From the NCBI RefSeq assembly GCF_006874475.1, contig NZ_VIRM01000003.1:186001-250000 (forward strand): a stretch of DNA of 64,000 nt. The letters are read 5' to 3'. Under the pieces are notes generated by a model, which did not search any database, was not told where the DNA came from, and saw only the letters and a program-made list of their open reading frames with translations. The position numbers were made by a program, and so were the translations under genes. Source of the DNA: Microbispora hainanensis. GTDB taxonomy: Bacteria; Actinomycetota; Actinomycetes; Streptosporangiales; Streptosporangiaceae. Positions 16,887 through 24,597 of the stretch are shown here, piece after piece (the stretch's first letter is position 1; every line of letters starts with the position of its first letter).

Positions 16887-17777
16887 TCAGCGGCCCAGCT
16901 CGGCGGAGATCCTGGCGAGCTGCTCCAGCCGGCGCTCCAGCGGGGGGTGGGTCGACAGCAGCGAGGCGATGCTCTGACCCGACACGGCGGGCACGAAGAA
17001 GAAGGCGTTGAACGGCTGCGCCTCGCGCAGGTCCCTGGTCGGGATCCTGCCGATCTCGCCGCTGATCTTGACCAGGGCGCTGGCCAGGGCGCTCGGCTGC
17101 TGCGTCAGCAGCGCGCCCGCGCGGTCGGCGGCCAGCTCGCGGTAGCGCGACAGCGCCCGCGTCAGCAGGAAGCTGACCGCGTAGACCAGGCCGGAGACCG
17201 CGAAGATGATCAGGCCGATCGGGGGTCCGTTGTCGTTCCTCCGGCCGCCCAGACCGGTGTAGAGCGCGAAGCGCGTCATCAGACCGGCCACGATCCCCAG
17301 GAACGAGGCGATCGTCATCACGGCCACGTCGCGGTGGGCCACATGGGACATCTCGTGGGCCAGCACGCCTTCGAGCTCCCGCGCGTCGAGCCTGCGCAGG
17401 ATCCCGGTGGTCACGCAGACCACCGAGTTCTTCTGGTTGCGTCCGGTGGCGAACGCGTTGGGGAGGTCGGAGTCGGCGATCGCCACGCGCGGCTTCGGCA
17501 TCCCCGCCATCGCGCTCAGCCGGTCGATGATCCCGTGCAGCTCGGGAGCCTCCTGCGGGGAGACCTCCCGCCCGTGCATCGCGAACAGCGCGATCTTGTC
17601 GGACAGGAAGTACTGCACCAGCAGGAGACCCCCGGCGATCACGAGCACGGTGACCGCACGTACGCCCATCGCGATCAGGACGGCCACGAACGCGACGTAG
17701 AGCAGGCCGAGCAGGAACATCGTCACGGTCATCCGGACGGTGAGGCCGCGATCTGGGGCGAAGCGCGTGGAGGACAT
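16887..17777 (-). CDS. htpX: Zinc metalloprotease HtpX (M48B)
   Basis: This membrane zinc protease degrades damaged membrane proteins. The zinc site is H141-E-M-S-H145 with the third ligand E214 in RYRELAADRAG. Two N-terminal helices (residues about 15-37 and 41-58) and two central ones surround the active site. At 296 residues the length is normal. The start overlaps the pspAA stop by 1 bp (TGATG). Encoding it inside the psp operon ties proteolysis directly to the PspA response. Confidence 0.95.
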   Translation of the reverse strand: MSSTRFAPDRGLTVRMTVTMFLLGLLYVAFVAVLIAMGVRAVTVLVIAGGLLLVQYFLSDKIALFAMHGREVSPQEAPELHGIIDRLSAMAGMPKPRVAIADSDLPNAFATGRNQKNSVVCVTTGILRRLDARELEGVLAHEMSHVAHRDVAVMTIASFLGIVAGLMTRFALYTGLGGRRNDNGPPIGLIIFAVSGLVYAVSFLLTRALSRYRELAADRAGALLTQQPSALASALVKISGEIGRIPTRDLREAQPFNAFFFVPAVSGQSIASLLSTHPPLERRLEQLARISAELGR

Positions 17778-18055
17778 CAGCCAGGGATGAGCCCGGTGTC
17801 CCCGAGCATCTCCCGCACTTCCTCGATCGAGGCGTCGGCCGGCGGCAGGATCAGCTCGGACGGCTCCAGCGAGTCGTCCGGCAGGGCCTTGCCGACGTGC
17901 CGCACCTTGTCGAGGAGCGCGTGCAGCTTGGTGCGGAACTCGGTCTCGTCGCCCGACTCGATCGCGGCTTCCAGCTCGCTGTCGAGCTCGTTGAGGACGT
18001 CGATGTCGGCGGCGCCGATCTCGACCTGTCCCTCGCCCATGATTCTGACGATCAC
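17777..18055 (-). CDS. pspAA: PspA-associated protein PspAA
   Basis: This 92-residue acidic protein, beginning VIVRIMGEGQVEIGAADIDVLNEL, is the PspAA domain protein that accompanies PspA in Actinobacteria and Archaea. It is predicted to be all soluble. The GTG start overlaps the pspA stop (GTGA) and its own stop overlaps the htpX start. It probably modulates PspA assembly, which is inference from context. Confidence 0.88.
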   Translation of the reverse strand: MIVRIMGEGQVEIGAADIDVLNELDSELEAAIESGDETEFRTKLHALLDKVRHVGKALPDDSLEPSELILPPADASIEEVREMLGDTGLIPG

Positions 18056-18852
18056 AGTCCCTCCCCCGGCTGGCGCAGCTGCTGCGTCTGCTGCTGGCTG
18101 GATGGGGCGGCCTGACCCTGCTGGCCCTGCTCGATCGCGCTCCTGGGCGCCGGGCCCTGGCCGAGCTCGGCCTTCATCCTGGCGAGCTCCAGCTCGATGT
18201 CCGAGCCGGCGCCCATGCGGTCGAGCTCCGCCTGGATGTCGTCGCGCTGCCCGGTGAAGTCGTCGAGTGCGCCGCTGGCGAGCAGCTCGTCGATCGCGCC
18301 CGCACGCGCCTGCATCTGCGCGGTCTTGTCCTCGGCCCGCTGGATGGCCAGACCGACGTCGCCCATCTCCTCGGAGATGCCGGAGAACGCCTCGTTGATC
18401 CGCGTCTGGGCCTCGGCCGCCGTATAGGTGGCCTTGAGGGTCTCCTTCTTCGTACGGAAGGAGTCGACCTTGGCCTGGAGCCGCTGGCTGGCGAGGGTGA
18501 GCTTCTCCTCCTCGCCCTGCAGGTTGTTGTACTGGAGGCGCAGGTCGGCGATCTGGGCGTTGAGACCGTTGCGGCGGGTCAGCGCCTCACGGGCCAGATC
18601 CTCGCGCCCGGCCGACAGGGCCTGCCTGCTCTGGTTCTCCAGCTTCGCGGCCTGCCCTTCGAGCTGGTTGATCTGCAGCTCCACCCGCTTGCGGCTGGTG
18701 GCCACGTCGGCCACGCCCCGGCGGACCTTCTGCAGCAGCTCAAGCTGGCGCTGATAGGAATAGTCCAGCGTCTCCCGCGGATCCTCCATCTTGTCCAGGG
18801 CCTTGTTGGCCTTGGACTTGAAGATCATGGAAAGTCTCTTCATCACGCTCAT
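18052..18852 (-). CDS. pspA: Phage shock protein A (PspA/IM30/Vipp1 family)
   Basis: This 266-residue coiled-coil, membrane-associated protein stabilises the inner membrane by forming ESCRT-III-like assemblies. The N-terminal amphipathic helix reads MKRLSMIFKSKANKAL and is followed by the DPRETLDYSYQRQLELLQ segment and long heptad-rich helices to about residue 225. The C-terminal tail is Gln-rich. It is the promoter-proximal gene of a five-gene operon. Actinobacteria lack PspF, so control must differ from E. coli; I see no recognisable regulator site. Confidence 0.95.
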   Translation of the reverse strand: MSVMKRLSMIFKSKANKALDKMEDPRETLDYSYQRQLELLQKVRRGVADVATSRKRVELQINQLEGQAAKLENQSRQALSAGREDLAREALTRRNGLNAQIADLRLQYNNLQGEEEKLTLASQRLQAKVDSFRTKKETLKATYTAAEAQTRINEAFSGISEEMGDVGLAIQRAEDKTAQMQARAGAIDELLASGALDDFTGQRDDIQAELDRMGAGSDIELELARMKAELGQGPAPRSAIEQGQQGQAAPSSQQQTQQLRQPGEGL

Positions 18853-18917
18853 GCGCGTCGGCCGTCCCCTTCTCCAAGGTTGTGCGTGGGTGACCCCAGC
18901 CGTCTCAAACCCCTTGT

Positions 18918-18936
18918 CAGGCGGCGTTGCCGCCTG
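18918..18936. other. Hairpin in the pspA / DUF3043 divergent promoter region
   Basis: CAGGCGGC and GCCGCCTG form a perfect 8-bp stem with loop GTT midway between the divergent starts. It may be an operator or a structured leader of pspA. Confidence 0.35.
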
Positions 18937-18985
18937 GGTTCACCCTACGCATAACGCGCGAGGGCGTCACTAAGTTGCACTCCCG

Positions 18986-18991
18986 GTAGGC
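18986..18991 (+). promoter_or_regulatory. Putative leaderless -10 element of the DUF3043 gene
   Basis: TAGGCT is followed by 7 nt and the GTG at 19000. No ribosome binding site is present. Confidence 0.4.
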
Positions 18992-18999
18992 TGGGCGAC

Positions 19000-19644
19000 G
19001 TGTTCCGACGTCGCACTCAGACCTCTGCGGAGGACTCCCCCGTCCCTGTAGAGGATCCTAAGCCCCACGGCACCCCGGGTAAGGGCCGTCCTACCCCGAA
19101 GCGGAGCGAGGCGCAGGGCCGCCGCCGCTCCCCGGTGACCGCTCCGGCCAACCGCAAGGAGGCCTACCGCCTGGCACGCGAGCGCGACAAGGCGCTGCGC
19201 GCCAAGCAGCGCGACGCCATGCTGCGCGGCGACGAGCGCGCGCTTCCGGCACGCGACCGCGGCCCGGTGCGCAAGTTCGCGCGCGACTGGGTCGACTCGC
19301 GGCGGCTGCCGGGGCAGTACTTCCTGCCCGTCGTGTTCGTCATCATGCTGCTGTCGATGGTGCCGTTCCCGATCCCGGTCCGTTCGGCCGTCATGCTGCT
19401 TTACACGCTGTCCCTGCCGGTCGTGATGGTGCTCGTGCTGGCGAGCTCCTTCTACGTGGCCGGGAGGGTGAAGAAGGAGGCGGCGGCGAAGTTCCCGGGC
19501 GAGGACCTCAAGGGCGTGGGCTTCTACGCCGCGATGCGCTCGTCCCAGATGCGCCGCCTGCGCTTCCCGAAGCCGACCGTCCTGCCCGGCGGTCTGCCGG
19601 TCGCCCTCAAGAACACGGCCGACACGGCCGGCGCGAAGAAGTGA
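19000..19644 (+). CDS. DUF3043 domain membrane protein
   Basis: This 214-residue protein of unknown function is conserved in Actinobacteria. A basic, disordered N-terminal half (residues 1-100, many Arg/Lys/Pro) is followed by two close transmembrane helices (about 109-127 and 131-152) and a cytoplasmic C-terminus. The motif RDWVDSRRLPGQYFLPVVF before the first helix is typical of the family. It is divergent from pspA, a pairing that recurs in actinomycetes and hints at envelope biology. Start: GTG, apparently leaderless. Confidence 0.85.
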   Translation: MFRRRTQTSAEDSPVPVEDPKPHGTPGKGRPTPKRSEAQGRRRSPVTAPANRKEAYRLARERDKALRAKQRDAMLRGDERALPARDRGPVRKFARDWVDSRRLPGQYFLPVVFVIMLLSMVPFPIPVRSAVMLLYTLSLPVVMVLVLASSFYVAGRVKKEAAAKFPGEDLKGVGFYAAMRSSQMRRLRFPKPTVLPGGLPVALKNTADTAGAKK

Positions 19645-19842
19645 CCCGCACGGCCGCCTGATCCGCGCCATCGGATTCGGGCTGTCCTACCCGGAGTGCC
19701 CAGGTCGCCCGGCCTGGGCCACCCGGGTCTGTCCGGCCCGCCCGACCTGTTTGTCCGGTCTGGGCCGCCTGGGCCGTCCGGCCTGCCCCATGCGGGTAGT
19801 CCGGCCTGTTCCATGCGGCCGCCAGGCTCACTTCCAGCAGGC
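19645..19842. other. Low-complexity convergent intergenic region
   Basis: This 198-bp stretch is rich in CCGGCCTG/GGGCCGCC repeats and has no supported gene. It ends in a duplicated 15-bp unit that runs into the next gene's stop codon. Confidence 0.6.
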
Positions 19843-19852
19843 TCACTTCCAG
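19823..19852. repeat. 15-bp tandem duplication across a stop codon
   Basis: CAGGCTCACTTCCAG occurs at 19823-19837 and 19838-19852. The second copy contains the stop codon of the SMI1/KNR4 protein gene and the first repeats it downstream. Confidence 0.85.
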
Positions 19853-21039
19853 TCGAGGACGCCCCCGCGCACCACGGGGATCCACCCGCCCACCGGGCCG
19901 CCCTCCGCGAGGCCGTCCGCCGTGGCCTTGAGCAGCGCGTAGTACGACGGCCACTCGTCCTCGAAGTAGGGCGTCTCCCAGTCCGCCGAGCCCACCCCGC
20001 CGGTCGCGGAGTTCGTCACCAGGTAGTCGCCGGCGTCGGAGCCGTAGGCGAAGGGGATGCCGCCGCCCATCCGGCACGCCTCGGGCCAGGAGGAGACCAG
20101 CCCGCGGGCGCCCATGATCTCGTAATAGGGCGAGAACCGGAATCCGGCCGTTCCCCGGGCTCCGTTGTGGCGCAGCAGCGAGGCTCGCAGCGAGTCGGGG
20201 ATAGGCGTCCCCATCCGCGCCTCGGCCGACGCCACCAGCCGCCGCGTGGCCGGGCCGTTCAGGGAGGCGTACGTCCTGGGCGCGTGCGCCTTCAGCCACC
20301 TCTCTATCCGCCGCCACTGCCGGTTCACCGCCGTCGTCACGCGCCGGGAGATCGGCCGTACGACAGGAGTCGCGGATGCCCTCCGGACCACGCACTTGGG
20401 AGCGGGGGACGGCGCCTGTGACACGGCCTCCGCGCCCACGGGAGCGGTGGACGGCACGACGTCGCGGGCCACGCCGCACGCGTCCGCGAGGCAGGGCTCG
20501 GCATGCTCCTCCACGTACCCCTCCCCCACCGTCTCACCGCCGGAAGGCACGAGGTTTCCCGCCATCGGGCAACCGTCCGCGAGGCAGGGGCCGGCGGGGT
20601 CTCCCGCGTACGCCGTCAGGCCGGACGGCGCCCCGCGCCGCGTGCCGAACACGGCGCTTTCCAGCACCTGCGACGTGAGCACGAGCAGGCCGAGCGCGAC
20701 GAGCGCGGCCGTCCAGCGGCGTGCCTTCCGCCCGTGCGGACTCCGGATCCGGGCGAGCCCCTCGAGGAGACGCGCGACCGGCGCGCCGGCCTCCGGCCGG
20801 TCGTACCTCGCGAGGTCCTCGCTCGTGGGCCGGCCGAGCACGGGCTCGGGCCCGCGCGCGGCCGGCTCTCCCGCCTCCTGCGGCGAGGCGGCCGGCCGCG
20901 AAGCCGGCGGGACGGAGCGAGGAGCGGCCTGTACGGCGATACGGCGGCGGCGGACGGCGACGAGCCCTATGGCGACACCGGCGACCAGCGCGACGGCCAG
21001 AGCCAGCCGCACAGGGCGAGAAACGATCAACCGGCGCAC
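19843..21039 (-). CDS. Membrane-anchored SMI1/KNR4-domain protein
   Basis: This protein of about 398 residues has a helix at its very start (LALAVALVAGVAIGLVAV), a hydrophilic loop, a second helix (WTAALVALGLLVLTS, about residues 95-112) and a C-terminal SMI1/KNR4 domain (about 230-398). The domain is marked by IPDSLRASLLRHNGA, FAYGSDAGDYLVTN and the acidic DWETPYFEDEWPSYYALL. Between the helix and the domain a motif PCLADxC...VPS occurs twice (residues 151 and 182). SMI1/KNR4 proteins are often immunity proteins to polymorphic toxins, but no toxin is encoded nearby. GGTAGG lies 9 nt before the GTG at 21039; a GTG at 21048 is the alternative. Confidence 0.78.
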   Translation of the reverse strand: MRRLIVSRPVRLALAVALVAGVAIGLVAVRRRRIAVQAAPRSVPPASRPAASPQEAGEPAARGPEPVLGRPTSEDLARYDRPEAGAPVARLLEGLARIRSPHGRKARRWTAALVALGLLVLTSQVLESAVFGTRRGAPSGLTAYAGDPAGPCLADGCPMAGNLVPSGGETVGEGYVEEHAEPCLADACGVARDVVPSTAPVGAEAVSQAPSPAPKCVVRRASATPVVRPISRRVTTAVNRQWRRIERWLKAHAPRTYASLNGPATRRLVASAEARMGTPIPDSLRASLLRHNGARGTAGFRFSPYYEIMGARGLVSSWPEACRMGGGIPFAYGSDAGDYLVTNSATGGVGSADWETPYFEDEWPSYYALLKATADGLAEGGPVGGWIPVVRGGVLDWK

Positions 21040-21102
21040 GCCGGGCACCCTACCGTGAACCACCCGGAAGAGTGACGCGGTGTCGTGATCTAAGGTCGGA
21101 CC

Positions 21103-22101
21103 ATGGAATATCGTCATCTTGGCCGCAGCGGCCTCGTGGTCAGCGAGATCAGCTACGGCAACTGGATCACCCATGGGTCGCAGGTGGAGGAGGACGCCGC
21201 CGTCGAGTGCGTCCGCGCGGCTCTCGACGAGGGCATCACGACCTTCGACACCGCCGACGTCTACGCCGGGACCAGGGCCGAGGAGGTCCTCGGCCGGGCG
21301 CTGAAGGGCATCCGCCGCGAGTCGCTGGAGATCTTCACCAAGGTCTACTGGCCGACCGGCGAGGGCAAGAACGACCGGGGCCTGTCCCGCAAGCACATCA
21401 TGGAGTCGATCAACGGGTCGCTCCGCCGGCTGCAGACCGACTACGTCGACCTCTACCAGGCGCATCGCTTCGACGTCGAGACGCCGCTGGAGGAGACCCT
21501 GCGGGCCTTCGACGACCTCGTACGGCAGGGCAAGGTGCTCTACGTCGGGGTCAGCGAGTGGACGGCCGACCAGATCGCCCGGGCCTTGAAGATCGCCGAC
21601 GAGATGGGCTTCGACCGCCTGGTGTCCAACCAGCCGCAATACTCGATGCTCTGGCGGGTCATCGAGGCCGAGGTCGTGCCGCTGTGCGAGAAGGAGGGCC
21701 TGGGCCAGATCGTCTGGTCGCCGATCGCCCAGGGCGTGCTGACCGGCAAGTACCTGCCCGGCCAGCCGCCGCCGGCCGGCTCCCGCGCCACCGACGCGTC
21801 CGGCTCGGGCTTCATCGGCCGGCTGATGGACGACGAGCTGCTGCGCCGGGTGCAGGACCTCAAGCCCATCGCGGCCGACCTCGGGCTCTCGATGGCCCAG
21901 CTCGCCGTGGCGTGGGTGCTGCAGAACCCCAACGTGTCGTCGGCCATCATCGGGGCCACCAAGCCCGAGCAGGTGCGCGACAACGTCAAGGCCGCGGGTG
22001 TGAAGCTCGACGCCGAGGTGCTCAAGAAGATCGACGACGTGCTCGGCCCGGTCGTGGAGCGCGACCCGGCCAAGACCATCAGCCCGTCGGCGCGTCCCTG
22101 A
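21103..22101 (+). CDS. Aldo/keto reductase (AKR6/YghZ-Kvbeta type)
   Basis: This 332-residue NADPH-dependent TIM-barrel oxidoreductase starts MEYRHLGRSGLVVSEISYGNW. The catalytic tetrad is visible as Asp in FDTADVY, Tyr in the same segment, Lys in IFTKVYW and His in YQAHRFD. The C-terminal cofactor motif is SAIIGATKPEQVRDN. Its closest general type is the voltage-gated potassium channel beta-subunit-like reductases. The physiological substrate is unknown. It is monocistronic and ends at a bidirectional terminator. Confidence 0.95.
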   Translation: MEYRHLGRSGLVVSEISYGNWITHGSQVEEDAAVECVRAALDEGITTFDTADVYAGTRAEEVLGRALKGIRRESLEIFTKVYWPTGEGKNDRGLSRKHIMESINGSLRRLQTDYVDLYQAHRFDVETPLEETLRAFDDLVRQGKVLYVGVSEWTADQIARALKIADEMGFDRLVSNQPQYSMLWRVIEAEVVPLCEKEGLGQIVWSPIAQGVLTGKYLPGQPPPAGSRATDASGSGFIGRLMDDELLRRVQDLKPIAADLGLSMAQLAVAWVLQNPNVSSAIIGATKPEQVRDNVKAAGVKLDAEVLKKIDDVLGPVVERDPAKTISPSARP

Positions 22102-22133
22102 CGCCGTCGCGGTCCTGCCGGATCGGCAGTCGC

Positions 22134-22175
22134 CGCGGGGGTCGGGCCACGCTCGTCGTGGTCCCGGCCCCCGCG
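22134..22175. terminator. Bidirectional terminator after the aldo/keto reductase gene
   Basis: An 18-19 bp GC-rich stem (22134-22151 with 22157-22175, one bulge and one G-U pair) with loop CTCGT lies between two convergent genes. Confidence 0.75.
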
Positions 22176-22179
22176 CGGC

Positions 22180-22386
22180 TCACTCGGCGCGCAGGGACAT
22201 CCCCGAGTATTCGACCCGCTCGTCCTCCATCAGCGTGACCTGCTCGACACCGGCCTCGAGCAGCTCGCGCCAGCTCTCCCCCAGCCACGACTCCGCGTCC
22301 GACTGGCTGGAGAAGATCTCCCGGGGCAGCGGCCGGTCCGTGACCTCGCCGCCGTTCGCGTCCTCGTAACGCCACCGCCAAATCAT
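22180..22386 (-). CDS. Small conserved hypothetical protein (68 aa)
   Basis: The protein begins MIWRWRYEDANGGEV and is acidic, with a helix around SDAESWLGESWRELLEAGV followed by a strand (VTLMEDERVEY). Similar 65-70-residue proteins occur widely in actinomycetes without known function. The ATG at 22386 is preferred because codon use deteriorates upstream. No membrane segment or metal-binding motif is seen. Confidence 0.7.
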   Translation of the reverse strand: MIWRWRYEDANGGEVTDRPLPREIFSSQSDAESWLGESWRELLEAGVEQVTLMEDERVEYSGMSLRAE

Positions 22387-22563
22387 GCGCACCCGCTCCT
22401 TCGGTTCCTCGCCGCCCCGCGCCGGGACTTCACGCCGGGGCCGGTGCGGCACAAAGACCGTGCAGCCGGACCCTATCCTCTCTTCCCGGCATCCTCTCTT
22501 ACCTGCGTCCAACCTCCGCCGGCTCGGGGCCGCCCGGCGACACGGACGCGGAAAGGCAGCGGC

Positions 22564-23610
22564 ATGGAGGTCCGCCTGGAGGGAACCGGCGGCCCGGAGG
22601 GCTGGCCCGTCCCCGGCTGTCCCTGCGCGTCCTGCGGCCGGCTCGCCCCCGGCCACCGGCGTCCGTCCTCGATCGTTCTCGACGGCCGCGTACGGCTGGC
22701 GGAGGCCCGCCCGGCCGCCGGGTACGTGATCCGCGAGACGGCCGACGGGCGCGAGGTCACCGGGCCCGACGGCGGCCGCCTGCTGTACGCCGCGGGACCC
22801 GCGACCGGCTCACCCCGCCGGGACGCGGACGCGCCCTTCGACGTGGTGCTCATGGACCTGCCCGACCGTCCGGAACGGCTGGGCGACCTGCGCCGCCGCG
22901 GACGCGTCACGCCCGCGACGCGGATCATCGCGGTGCATCTCGACCACCGCGTCCCCGCGGAGAGCGAGCTGGCCCGCCGGCTCGGTTTCTGGGGCGCGGC
23001 GGCCGTCCCCGACGGGACCGTCGTGCACACCGCGAGCGCGGAGGCGCCCCCGTGGGTGCGGCCCCGGCGGACGCTGCTGCTGGGCGGGTCGCGGTCGGGC
23101 AAGTCCGAGGAGGCCGAGCTCCGCCTGGCCGCCGAACCCGAGGTGACCTATGTCGCCACCGGCCCCTCGGGCGGTGACGACCCGGCCTGGCTCGCCCGCG
23201 TGCGCGCCCACCGTGAACGGCGCCCGGCGCACTGGCAGACGATCGAGACGACCGACCTCGTGTCCGTCCTGTCCTGCGGTCCGCGGACGCTGCTCGTCGA
23301 CGGGATCGGCACCTGGCTCGCCGCCGTGTTCGACGAGTGCGCCGCCTGGCCGGACGGCACGGCCTCGACCGGCCACCGCGCCGCCCTCGACCGGGTGGCG
23401 GAGCGGTGCGACGCGCTGACGGCCGCCTGGCGCGGCACCCGCGCCCGGGTGGTGGCGGTGAGCGACGAGGTGGGCCTCGGGGTGATCCCGGCCACCCCGG
23501 CGGGACGGCTGTTCCGCGACGCGCTCGGCCGCCTCAACCAGGCTCTCGCCCGCGAGTCCGAGGACGTGGCCCTGGTGGTCTCCGGCCGGGTCGTCCCGCT
23601 GCCCCTCTGA
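22564..23610 (+). CDS. cobU: Adenosylcobinamide kinase / phosphate guanylyltransferase with PhnP-like N-terminal domain
   Basis: The C-terminal half is CobU, which phosphorylates adenosylcobinamide and adds GMP in cobalamin assembly. The P-loop GGSRSGKS lies at about residues 174-181, and VSDEVGLGVIP and the C-terminal helix are typical. The first 165 residues begin MEVRLEGTGGPEGWPVPGCPCASC, which resembles the start of PhnP-type metallo-beta-lactamase domains. The HxHxDH zinc motif is absent, so this domain looks catalytically dead. It lies 18 bp ahead of cobS, forming a nucleotide-loop assembly pair. I found no B12 riboswitch upstream. Confidence 0.9.
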   Translation: MEVRLEGTGGPEGWPVPGCPCASCGRLAPGHRRPSSIVLDGRVRLAEARPAAGYVIRETADGREVTGPDGGRLLYAAGPATGSPRRDADAPFDVVLMDLPDRPERLGDLRRRGRVTPATRIIAVHLDHRVPAESELARRLGFWGAAAVPDGTVVHTASAEAPPWVRPRRTLLLGGSRSGKSEEAELRLAAEPEVTYVATGPSGGDDPAWLARVRAHRERRPAHWQTIETTDLVSVLSCGPRTLLVDGIGTWLAAVFDECAAWPDGTASTGHRAALDRVAERCDALTAAWRGTRARVVAVSDEVGLGVIPATPAGRLFRDALGRLNQALARESEDVALVVSGRVVPLPL

Positions 23611-23628
23611 CAACTACGATCTGCCCTC

Positions 23629-24579
23629 GTGCCCGGCGAATCCTCCCCCGTACGCGGCCCCGGCGCGGCCTGGCGGCTCGCGGTCGGGACCCTCACCGTC
23701 CTCCCCGTACGCCCGGTGGAGGTCGACCGCGCCGTCGCGGGACGCGCGATGTCGCTCGCGCCGTTCGTCGGCCTGCTGCTCGGCCTGGCCGCCACCGTGG
23801 TGCTCGTGGTCGCCGGGGGGCTGTCGGGCTCGCAGGTGCTCGGCGCCGTCCTCGCCGTGGGCATGCTGGCGTGGCTGACCCGGGCCCTGCACCTGGACGG
23901 CCTCGCGGACCTGGCCGACGGTCTCGGCAGCGGCAAGCCGGCCGACGGCGCGCTCGACGTGATGAAGCGCTCCGACATCGGCCCGTTCGGCGTGGTCACC
24001 CTCGTGATCACCCTGCTCGTTCAGGTGGCCGTGCTGGCGCGGGACGACACGGCCGCCTGGGTCGCGCTCGTGGCGGCCACGGCGACCGGCAGGCTGGCCG
24101 TCACCTGGGCCTGCCGCGACGGCGTGCCCGCCGCCCGGCCCACCGGCCTCGGCGCGCTCGTCGCCGGCACCGTACGGCGGGGCGCCGCGATCGGGGCCAC
24201 CGCCGCGACGGCGGCCGTCGTGGTGGTGCTCGCCCTCGTGGCGGCCTCCGGCCCGTCGCTGCTGGAGTATTGCCGGCCGTTCGATTCGACGGCCGCCTTC
24301 GGCTACACCAGCTATTCCACCCCGCCCCCCGGAATCATCTACGAGCACTTCGCCGGCACGGACCTGCGGCCCGGCGGGCTGCTGCACCGCCTGTCGGACG
24401 ATCCATACCTGATCACGGCGGCCGGGCTGCTGCTCGCGATGGCCGCCGGGCTGGGGGCGGCCGCGCTGCTGCGCCGCCGGGCCGTACGCCGGCTGGGCGG
24501 CGTCACCGGCGACGTGCTCGGCGCCCTGGTGGAGACGGCCACGACCGTCACGCTGCTGGTCGCCGCCCTGCTGCTGTGA
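23629..24579 (+). CDS. cobS: Adenosylcobinamide-GDP ribazoletransferase (cobalamin synthase)
   Basis: This multi-helix membrane enzyme joins adenosylcobinamide-GDP to alpha-ribazole. The metal-binding signature HLDGLADLADGLGSG lies at about residues 89-103, followed by the MKRSDIGPFGV segment. At 316 residues it is about 60 longer than typical CobS. The excess is a hydrophilic insert at residues about 207-260, between two late helices, rich in Tyr, Ser and Pro and with lower GC than its surroundings. The start is a GTG 18 bp after cobU. The gene is convergent with the CPBP gene, 18 bp away. Confidence 0.92.
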   Translation: MPGESSPVRGPGAAWRLAVGTLTVLPVRPVEVDRAVAGRAMSLAPFVGLLLGLAATVVLVVAGGLSGSQVLGAVLAVGMLAWLTRALHLDGLADLADGLGSGKPADGALDVMKRSDIGPFGVVTLVITLLVQVAVLARDDTAAWVALVAATATGRLAVTWACRDGVPAARPTGLGALVAGTVRRGAAIGATAATAAVVVVLALVAASGPSLLEYCRPFDSTAAFGYTSYSTPPPGIIYEHFAGTDLRPGGLLHRLSDDPYLITAAGLLLAMAAGLGAAALLRRRAVRRLGGVTGDVLGALVETATTVTLLVAALLL

Positions 24580-24597
24580 GAGCCGCGGACGCGCCGG

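Noticed and set aside
19843-21039. SMI1/KNR4 protein as immunity part of a polymorphic toxin locus
   Set aside because: No toxin, RHS/WXG gene or secretion gene lies nearby, and the protein is membrane-anchored; kept as an SMI1 protein without an assigned system.
22387-22563. Possible cobalamin riboswitch upstream of cobU
   Set aside because: No B12-box sequence or conserved stem pattern was found in the 177-bp gap.
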